Assembly: GCF_040869045.1 (NCBI RefSeq)
Contig: NC_090319.1
Coordinates: forward strand, 233,113,832 to 233,177,831
Length of the DNA: 64,000 nucleotides
Source of the DNA: Eurosta solidaginis
Lineage: Eukaryota > Arthropoda > Insecta > Diptera > Tephritidae
Direction of reading: 5' to 3'
Part shown: positions 56,466-64,000 of the stretch, piece by piece
Position numbering within the stretch: the first letter of the stretch is position 1
How the letters are laid out: each line of letters opens with the position of its first letter
Translations under genes and position numbers: made by a program
Notes under the pieces: model-generated
The model's database searches: none
The model's input: only the letters and a program-made list of their open reading frames with translations
What the model was told of the DNA's origin: nothing

Positions 56466-56633
56466 TGTTGGATATTAATACCAAATTGCATACAATATGA
56501 ACACCGTGTAATATACTATCCGAACACTTCCTATTGATTGACATTTGCTAATATGTGTGTAATATGTATATGTGAAGAAGAATAATAAAAATCTGCCCAT
56601 TTTGTCTACAACCAAACCAACGTGTACATTGTA
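56466..56633 (+). repeat. Mag-like 3' LTR (168 bp)
   Basis: TGTTGGATAT ... TACATTGTA; the last dinucleotide is TA instead of CA. Confidence 0.93.
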
Positions 56634-56638
56634 ATGTT
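56634..56638. repeat. Mag-like element target site duplication, right
   Basis: ATGTT, identical to 51983-51987. Confidence 0.88.
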
Positions 56639-58162
56639 AAATTCCCTAAGCGTAGTAGCATTGGATAACATTTCATCCACCGCATCCTTAATCGCAGCAA
56701 CTTCCGCTTGGAATACACTGCAGTGATCAGCCAACTTAAACTTGCGGCTTACATTTAGCTCTTGCCAAAGGACCCCCCCCCCCCCCCTCACCCCCGTAAT
56801 ATCTACTGGATGTATATTCAGCATGACATTCAGTGCCAAGGTAGGTGTTGTTCTCAGAGCGCCACTGATGCCAATCAGCGCCGTCCGTTGCACTGACACT
56901 AACATTTTGGAGGTGCTCACAGTGTCCATTGCTTTCCACCAGACCAGCACCCCATAGAGCAGAATCGGTTTGACCACCATCTCATAAAGCCTGTGTACTA
57001 CTCCTGGCGAGAGCCCCTATCTCTTTCCGATAGCCCCCTGCAGCAGTACAAGGCAACCGCGGTCTTCCTGGCCCTATCTTCCACATTGGGTCTCCAGGAC
57101 AGCTTCTTGTCCAGAACAATCCCCAAATATTTAACCCTGTCATAAAGTACCAACGGGACCCCTCCAATCGAGGGAGTTCTGAAGCCGGGTATCTTATATC
57201 TCCTTGTAAAAAGAACCAATTCTGTTTTTCCCGGGTTGACCGCCAATCCACATGATTCAGTCCACCTAGCCACAGTATCCAGGTAGCCCTGCAGAACATC
57301 GCGCAGGGTGTCCAGGGTTTGCCTCTGACTAGGATAGCGAGGTCATCTGCATAGGCAACCACCCTACAGCCATTGGCTTCCAGCTCCAAGAGAAGCTCGT
57401 TGACTACCACAACCCAGAGCAGAGGAGATAGGAAAGCCCCTGTGGCGTGCCCCTGCACACCTTCCTCTCAGTTATGTCCCCTCCCCACTCAGCTGCGACA
57501 AATTCTGCTGCATAGAAATTTGCTAATAAATTCAACCAGAGCCGCCTCGACTCCTAAACCCACCAGAGCTCTTTCGATTGCCCCCGGTAAGACACTGTTA
57601 AAAGTCCCCTCGATATCTCTTTGTGTTCTAGGGACCCCTCTATTTGTTTTACAATCGAATGGAGAGCCGTTTCCGCCGATCTGCCCTTACAGTAGGCATG
57701 CTGTGAAGCCGACAGTAATCCCCGAGGAATCCTTTCCCTTAGGTACAGGCCAATCAACCGCTCAAACGTCTTAAGAAGAAACGACGAGAGACTGATTGGC
57801 CTGAAATCCTTAGGTGATACATGAGAGTTCCTGCCGGCCTTCGTAATGAAGGTGACCTTAACCGTGTGCCACGGTTTAGGGATATAGTTGAACCTGAGGC
57901 AGTTAGTGTAGATGATGGCCAACCAGCGGCAGGAAATCCATAAAGACTTTTGAAGTTGCGCAGGAATGATGCCATCTAGGCCGGGTGACTTATAGGGCTT
58001 GAACGAACTTATAGCCCAGGATATTTGACTTTCCCGTAGTGGAATGGCAGGCATTTCTGCATGGTCAGCGACCGCCGACCATGCAGGCGAAGATCCCTGC
58101 GCAACTGGGACATCGGGAAAATGATTTTCCAGTAAGAGTCTTAGGGACTCCCCGCTACTCAT
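56639..58162 (-). pseudogene. Loa-like ORF2: reverse transcriptase and start of RNase H, broken
   Basis: RT fingers lie at 58162-57554: PYKSPGLDGIIPAQLQKSL, FITKAGRNSHVSPKDFRPIS and SASQHAYCKGRSAETALHSIV. The catalytic region follows in shifted frames (57458-56982: GAFLSPLLWVVVVNELLLEL, then CRVVAYADDLAILVRG). Thumb pieces follow (57273-56998, KYLGIVLDKKLSW; 56980-56760, PILLYGVLVWWKA), then RNase H sequence (LADHCSVFQAEVAAI) up to the Mag insertion. A 15-C tract at 56773-56787 breaks the frame. Motif A is largely lost near 57550. Confidence 0.87.
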
Positions 58163-58276
58163 CGACCAGTCCCCACCATCATCTCTCAGATACCCCCGAG
58201 GGGCGGGATTCCTAGGGAGTATTTTTCTAAGCCTTGCGGATTCATTGCAGCCTTCTACGTTTTCGCAGAAGCTTCG

Positions 58277-58513
58277 TCATGAATCTCGCTTGGCTATCGT
58301 TATTTCATATTTATAAATCCCCAGACTCATCTTATAGAGCTCCCAGTCCGAGGGTAATTTACTCCTCCTGGCTCTGTTAAAGAGCCGCCTACTGGACGCT
58401 CTAAGGTCTTCAAGAGAATCAGACCACCAAGGCAGCTTGCCCTTCCCCCTGTAAGTTTTCAATGAGCATGACAATTGAAAGGCGCTATTGCTTGCTGAGG
58501 TGAAGTTTTCCAC
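58277..58513 (-). pseudogene. Loa-like ORF2: linker between endonuclease and RT
   Basis: GKLPWWSDSLEDLRASSRRLFNRARRS resembles the tryptophan-rich linker that precedes RT in such elements. It is separated by frame breaks on both sides. Confidence 0.7.
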
Positions 58514-58599
58514 CAGACATCTATCTCAGATTCGGACAGGTCCGAACCAGCTATAGACGCCTCAGGCAATAGATCTCCCAGCTTCCTACAATACAAGTC

Positions 58600-59295
58600 T
58601 CAGTTGGTACTTTTAGGTTTCGTAAAAGATATTTTACCGGGACGTTCTTCGTTCACCGAGAACTGAATATATCGGTGATCAGAGAAAGAGTGCTCGTTGA
58701 GTACCCTCCAGCCAGATATCCGATCTTCCAGTTCCCTGCTAACCAGGGCGAGGTCCAGGACCTCCTCCCTTACCGCAGTAATAAAAGTCGGGTCATTTCC
58801 GCTATTACATATACAAAGTCCCTCATTTACAATAAAAGTATATGAAGACTCACCTCTGGTGTTCGTATCCGAGCTACCCCATATACTGTGGTGTGCATTA
58901 GCATCGGCACCTATGATTACGCCAACACCTCTCCGCCTTGCTTCAGCGGTGATTTCGCCCAGTATCACAGGTGGTGGTCCCATTACGTCCCCATGGGGCA
59001 TGTACGCTGAGACCACCCACATTCGCTCGAGGCAGACCGTGCTTACGTCAGCATTGCTGAAATTGGAGAGAATAAAAGCTTTAAATTCCTTTTTTTAAGA
59101 AGCACACGGGATCCAGGCCTACCTGCCTCCCCATTCACCAAGGTGTTGAATTTTCCCGTCCTTAATCCAGAAAATTTTCCGCCGTTACTACACGGCTCCT
59201 GGACAAGGACTATATCCAGTCCGCCTTTCGAGACAGAGCAACAAGTTTGCGGAAGCCGCCTTGGAATGCTGAAGATTGATTTGACGGATTTGCAT
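58600..59295 (-). pseudogene. Loa-like ORF2: APE-type endonuclease, broken
   Basis: I place the start at 59295, MQIRQINLQHSKAASANLL, where N-L-Q-H-S-K is the usual N-terminal strand of Loa and I endonucleases. VLVQEPCSNGGKFSG carries the catalytic glutamate. A frame break lies in the A-rich run near 59095. The second half (59022-58600) has GADANAHHSIWGS, REEVLDLALVS and LNEHSFSDHRYI, the D, N and H catalytic residues. It nicks target DNA in active elements. Homologues keep one frame; this one does not. Confidence 0.85.
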
Positions 59296-59390
59296 CAACA
59301 CCACTCTTCTTTTCCTGCACCCCATCCTTGGCGGATTGGCAATCGGAGACTAGGAGACCCTCCTCCCTTTCCCTAAAACGAAAGTGAAGA

Positions 59391-59827
59391 AAAAAAAAAA
59401 GGTTCACAAAGTTTGTAGTGCGCGAATTTAATCGCATTTTTGAAAGATTTGTGCGCATCGAAAGTCTCCGCGATACGTAACAAGGGGTAGCAGTTTCCAG
59501 CAAACGTATGTTGCGAAAGGTAAGACATCTCCATTTTGGTGTGTTTTGTTGGTACAGGCATGCTTGACGGGAGCTGGGTCTCCAACCCGGCCTATCTCCC
59601 AAGCAAGCCAAAAGAAAACTTGCATCGACATATATATCCCTGTATACAAATATGTGTATGCAGACGAATATATGACTATGCAGACAAGGAATCCATAGGC
59701 AACTATGTATATGTACGGGCGCATATATACAATTTTTTCTTAGGATTCCGATAATAAATTTCATTTAAATCTCACTACAGAGCGCAAAATTTAATCTCCG
59801 TTGGAAAAGACTCACTGGGCACTGGTT
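59391..59827. other. Flank of the Loa-like element, no gene
   Basis: It contains ATATATAC/ATGTATATGTAC stretches (59625-59740). Frames here (for example 59764-59210 minus) overlap the end of ORF2 and show no family motif. Confidence 0.4.
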
Positions 59828-60300
59828 TTGGCTACATACCGCCCGGCAACAACTACCACGCACTACACTACATGTTTAATTTGGTGCGCACACCACAACA
59901 ACAACCACTATAGCAGTTTTTTTTTGGCAATATACGGTCGCAACAACCACAACATCATCTGTTTTACATTGGCGGCATAACGCTCAACAAGAACTACACC
60001 ATTTTTGCTATATTGGCGGCGCAACACCAACCACAACCGGTATTTATTTCTTTCTTGGCGACATACCGCCCGACAATCCCCACACCATCTTTCTCATATT
60101 CTCGAAACACCGCCAAACTGCAACTATATTATATTGGCGCCATACTGCCCGCCGACAACAACACCATTTTTGTTATATTGGCGGCGTAACGTCCAACCAC
60201 CACCTGTGCACATTTGAATCTCGGCGACGTGCCGTCCAACAACACGTATATGCATCTTAAATAACCATAAGCACTACACTATAATTTTGTTTGCCGGCGC
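59828..60300. repeat. Degenerate repeat of about 44 bp (10-11 copies)
   Basis: TTGGCG(G/A)C or close variants recur at 59828, 59881, 59924, 59969, 60013, 60055, 60100, 60134, 60179 and 60221, mostly 42-45 bp apart, each followed by ATAACG(C/T)CC(A/C)ACAACAACCACACCATTTTT-like sequence in pieces. The array is strongly diverged. No gene. Confidence 0.7.
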
Positions 60301-62670
60301 TCACCACACCAACAACAACCACAGAACCATCTACAAGAACTTCGTTACGTTGCATATAAAATTTTTACCAGCGGCGTTTAGTCGCAGCAACGGCAGCCAC
60401 GACACCACATACAACAAAAGTAAAATAAGAATATATATACAAACTGAGTTTGGCAAAGTGGAAAACAGGAGCAAATACACTAAAGGAAGACACCAGCAAC
60501 AACCGCAACACATTTTTGGCGACAGATTTGGTGCATTTTTGAGCCGGCGCAATTAATCCTGATCCATATACCACGATCAACGCAGGCAGAGGGAGGAGCT
60601 GTTCCGGAGTTATATGAGTTTGGATATACTATTATTTTTTGTATATTTTTCATATTATTATATTGTTTTTATTTAAGTACTATAATAGTGGTAGGAAACG
60701 GGCAAAAAGGGGGGCACTCTGAGTTTCACGATCACACCATACTTTATAAGTTTATAAGTTTTTCTTTCTCTTCGTTTCTCCATTCTCTTGTTTTTTTTTC
60801 CTTTTTTTAATTTTGTCTACTTCGGTTTGACATTAAATTTTTCTTGGTCGTTTGATACCTTTCTATATAATATACACATTTTTTTTGCACGCGTTTTCGT
60901 CTACCTATGGTGGTACCAGCTCAAAATTTTCGAATTTTGAATTTTGCTTTTTATTTTTTTTACACTTATATTTTTCATGATTTATGGCCAATTCTAACAT
61001 ACCATACCCTTCTGTTAGCCTCACACCCCGGGATTCTACATAATAACGTGCTTTCAGCACTAATAATAATTTTTCCTCGGCTAATATAATTTTTTTGTAT
61101 TGTTACATTTAACCATCGCGCTGGTAAAATTAATACTATCAAAATACTCAATAACCAAGATTACAAGCGAGCGATCTGGTTGAGTGATTGAGGGTGGCTA
61201 CCGTGAGCGTATGTATGTATGTTTTTGACTCTTGCTATTTCAGCGAATTCAGCACATCCACTCAACTGCACCGGCGCCGTTGGAGTACGAGTATATGGGT
61301 GAGTGAAAATTGAGCGCAATATTTCTGCTAATACATATTTTTGAATGTATGTACATATATTAACATATGATGCCTGATCTTCTTGAGAAAATAGAAGAAG
61401 GAAACCTAAACGTAAGGAATATATGTACATGCATAACTACAAACATACACACCTTTTGTTTATAATATGCCAAACTGGTTTTTTTTTTTGCTTTACTTTG
61501 GTGACCTATTTTTGTTTTATACAAAATTGATCTTATATTTACTTGAGCGGTTGCGATAGGTCAGGGATTAGGGTTCTTGATTTCTTTTTGTTCGCCCTCT
61601 CAGTCTAGTTCGTTTGAATTTTATATCTTTAAGATTGGTAGGATAAGACATTAGGGTGGTTCATACATCTTAATGTCACTAGTATAAGAAAACCCACCTC
61701 TTGTTTTTTTCTTTTCACTTTATATGTTTTCGGTAAAAACAATTGAATTGAATTAAGTTGAATTCCAATCACATATTATTATTTTGAATTAAAAAAAATA
61801 ATTATTATTTTGTATTGCTTTCCCTTTTTTATTGACATTTTTTTTTTTTCTTCAAACAATTTGGTTAAATTTATTTGAAGTTAAATCACATATCGTTATG
61901 TTATTTTATTTCTTTTGAAATTTAATTTTAAGCAGGTTTTTCTCATAACTTTGGGTTACATTTGATAGATAAATAGCTTTAGGGTAGAGATCTAAGCCAA
62001 ATGAAATTGTTAATAAAATTTTGAAATGTATGGATGAAAACATAGATTTCTGATCATGCAGGGCTAAATTCCCATTTTTGGTATTGGTGCTGCGCTTGTG
62101 CGTGGCAAGGTAAGGTGAAGGTGAGTGGTAGAGAAAAATGACCAAGTGACAGACGGACAGACTAGTGTCAGGTTTGGGGGCACTGTAAGTAGATAGAAGT
62201 CAGCACAGTGCCCACGGTGCGGTGCAAGTTGCACTGCAGAGGGAGGGTAGACTCCACCTGACAGGACAGGCCTTCATCTTCTTCTACCCCTTACGCTTTC
62301 CCCTCTATAACTTTGCCCCTCACGTCTATTTCTATCTGTTTCAGCTTTTCTTTCCAACACATATGCAGGTATGAACCCTTCTTGTTCATGTGGCTGCGGG
62401 TGAGGTCGGTGGTGCAATACCCCGCCCAAGACGACGAGCTAGCCTGGGCCCGCAAGCATACCTGCTTGCCGCCGCTCCTCACCACTCAAACAGTCAGCCA
62501 CGTAACAATGGCGCCCAACGCTAATAGCCCGATCACCTTTTTTATTTCCCACATTTTTTTCAAGTAACTCTATTTGTCACTATTCTTTAATCTTCCCACT
62601 TTTATTCCAGATTTCCTTGGTTTTGTTTTTTATCCCATGTTCCCTTCAAACCCAATCCTTATTTCAGTCT
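60301..62670. other. AT-rich spacer, no gene recognised
   Basis: Long T runs, poly(TA) and TATGTATGT/ACATACA simple sequence. Short frames (for example 60287-60556, 62313-62567) carry no motif I recognise. A pyrimidine-rich segment at 62279-62350 precedes a GC-richer island (62390-62520). Confidence 0.4.
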
Positions 62671-62678
62671 TTTGACTG

Positions 62679-62907
62679 GACAGGGACCGTCATGATGGCA
62701 ACGTCGTTTGGGTTTGCCTGGCCGACAAGTGTCATCATGACAATTAGATAGGGATTAGCGACGTGCTCATACCAGGGTTCCTTCTTCGGGTTCCTGCAAT
62801 TTGACTAAGTGGTACCTGGTATGACACTTAGCTAGTGACGGACTTAGGTAGGAGATCGTGGCGAGCTGTCCAGGCTACCTTACCGGGAGTCCAGCATTCC
62901 CGGTAAG
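62679..62907. repeat. Cluster of short inverted repeats
   Basis: GTCATGATG (62689) pairs with CATCATGAC (62733). CTCATACCAGG (62767) pairs with CCTGGTATGA near 62815. CTTACCGGGA (62879-62888) pairs perfectly with TCCCGGTAAG (62898-62907) across a 9-base loop. Together they could fold into a multi-hairpin structure or be remains of transposon ends. Confidence 0.5.
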
Positions 62908-63678
62908 TGAGGTTTACAGTCGTCACCACGATATTTAGGAGAGGAGGTGTGGCATCCACTCTTAGGGATAAGTCCATGATCGTGATGTGCCCCACTTCCA
63001 CGGACAGCATGACGGCGGACTTGACACTAGATGTTTAGATACGGACGGACATACTGCCTTCACCGAACCTTCGCCAAGGCAGCACCAAAAACACCAAGAC
63101 ATATATATTCAAGTTCAGTTAACCTATTTTCGACCATTAAGTTCGATACTTTTAAATTTTCAGTTTTATTAATTTTATTTATATTTTTTTTGGTTGTTGG
63201 TTATTTCATAATCATTAAGATTATTTTCAAAAAGTGTTCACGTTGATTTTAGAAATTTTGGAGTTTATCAATTTTTTTATAGTGTTTTTGCTTTTAGTTT
63301 TTTTGTTGCATTATTTTATTTTCTACATTTATCCTATACATCCATACATTGTCAGATATTCCTTTTATTATTGTTTTTCTGGCAATTTTTACCGCAAATA
63401 TAGGGGTTGAAATTAATTTTGGTTTTAATTAATTTCGATATTTGAATTTTTTCTAGTATATATACTAAAAAAAATATTTTTTTTTTGGTTTCAAACTTGA
63501 ATTTCCTTTATCCTTAAGATACACATATACACATTACCGGAATTTTTACACACACATATATATATACGCATTCATACTAAATTTAATTGTAATATTTTCA
63601 TATTGTGTTTTTTTTATATTAGTTGATATTATTATTTTTTTTTTTTTTTTGGTCAACATTTTTTTTCACATACCGACA
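62908..63678. other. AT-rich stretch before the putative exon
   Basis: T-rich, with ACATATATATATACG-like simple sequence at 63550-63570 and a 16-T run at 63635-63650. No gene. It could be an intron. Confidence 0.4.
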
Positions 63679-63679
63679 G

Positions 63680-64000
63680 TGGAAGTCGAAAATAGAGTTG
63701 TTGGGGGATTGGGTATCCTCGACTCCCAGAGGCGTCTAACTAGGAGCCGTGCGCGAGCCCTAGAAAACCAAATAGTTGGTTCAGTTTTTAACCAAATCGA
63801 CACGGGTATACCGAGGCCCGTTGACTTTGTCCCTACGGACTATTTTAATAGGTGCGCGTCGCGGATCTTTGGATCTGTTGGCCCTCGCCCGCTGAGGGTC
63901 TCTGTCGCTAACGGGGTGTCATTCAACGAGTTAGATAATAGCCTAAACTTCTCCCAAAAAATCGATTTGGTGTGCCAAATGGTCGATAGGGAAAACGTAG
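63680..64000 (+). CDS. Putative exon or ORF fragment running off the window, product unknown
   Basis: A pyrimidine-rich tract (63635-63667) ends in CACATACCGACAG, a good 3' splice-site match, after which base composition rises sharply in GC. One frame stays open for all 107 codons to the window end, with no ATG near its start. The translation begins EVENRVVGGLGILDSQRRL and includes TRSRARALENQIVGSVFNQ, PRPVDFVPTDYFNRC and SFNELDNSLNFSQKIDLVCQ. I do not recognise the family. It may be an internal exon of a host gene or part of another retroelement ORF. Confidence 0.5.

Larger units (their letters stand above)
51988..56633 (+). mobile_element. Ty3/gypsy LTR retrotransposon, Mag-like, inserted in Loa RNase H
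   Basis: A 4646-bp element with LTRs, primer site, gag, pol (zinc knuckles, protease, RT, RNase H, integrase), polypurine tract and ATGTT target duplication. No env-like gene. Gag and Pol resemble the Mag lineage (FHERRKFYAARRADTETVAAW). Two stops and a frameshift lie at the start of integrase; otherwise the frames are long and the LTRs nearly identical. Confidence 0.95.
51225..59390 (-). mobile_element. Loa-like non-LTR retrotransposon, split by the Mag-like element
   Basis: Minus strand. The 3' terminus is near 51225 (plus GTTAGGTGAGGTTGGGTAGG), ORF2 starts near 59295, and the 5' part with ORF1 is missing or unrecognisable beyond about 59390. Without the 4.65-kb insertion the element is about 3.5 kb. 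It carries endonuclease, RT, RNase H and a C-terminal zinc motif, with many frame breaks. Ends and target duplication were not resolved. Confidence 0.85.

Noticed and set aside
59210..59764. 184-residue minus-strand frame as a Loa ORF1
   Set aside because: No zinc knuckle or gag-like motif, simple-sequence-derived residues, and it overlaps ORF2 in another frame.
62291..62567. Overlapping frames on both strands (64 and 84 residues)
   Set aside because: No motif and no codon signal; probably chance in a GC-richer island.

Overview
This is repeat-dense, eukaryotic, almost certainly dipteran DNA, with no recognisable bacterial or single-copy host gene apart from one possible exon at the right edge. 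Nearly all coding potential is transposon-derived: R1-clade and Loa-like non-LTR elements, a copia element and two Ty3/gypsy lineages (one Osvaldo/Ulysses-like, one Mag-like). Nesting, frequent frameshifts and AT-rich spacers suggest pericentromeric or other heterochromatin. A tephritid-like fly is my guess from the element mix, not something the sequence proves.

Positions 1-48290 are built from three copies of one large direct repeat. Each unit holds, left to right: a leader segment (1-1179, 15430-16737, 38815-39996); an R1-like element on the minus strand, inserted at the same base in each unit with the same 15-bp target duplication (copy A 1193-5690, head-to-tail dimer B+C 16753-31720, copy D 40012-45107); an AT-rich segment with paired TGAGTCA palindromes; a 53-bp minisatellite followed by a G/T-rich, GCGC-rich block; a spacer; and a degenerate minus-strand gypsy element (10063-14959 in unit 1, only the gag end at 37074-38690 in unit 2, absent from unit 3, which breaks off at about 48290). 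Each unit has private indels. Two insertions are private to unit 2: a copia element (17561-22121) inside R1 copy B, and a 5'-truncated Loa-like fragment (32899-35014) whose empty site is visible in units 1 and 3.

Positions 48290-51220 hold an anonymous spacer, a 166-bp foldback element (49041-49206) and a tandem array of 449-bp repeats, each carrying a tRNA-like module with A and B boxes. Positions 51220-59390 are a Loa-like non-LTR element (minus strand) whose RNase H region is split by a structurally complete Mag-like gypsy element (51988-56633; 168-bp LTRs, ATGTT target duplication). Beyond that lie a degenerate repeat of about 44 bp (59828-60300), about 3.5 kb of AT-rich sequence without genes, a hairpin cluster (62679-62907), and from 63680 a GC-richer open frame after a splice-acceptor-like site, running off the window.

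No element looks autonomous: every gag/pol examined carries stops, frameshifts or deletions. The interest is in architecture: a TE-bearing macrosatellite, R1 elements at one recurrent site, an R1 dimer joined through its poly(A) tail, and the tRNA-like tandem array.
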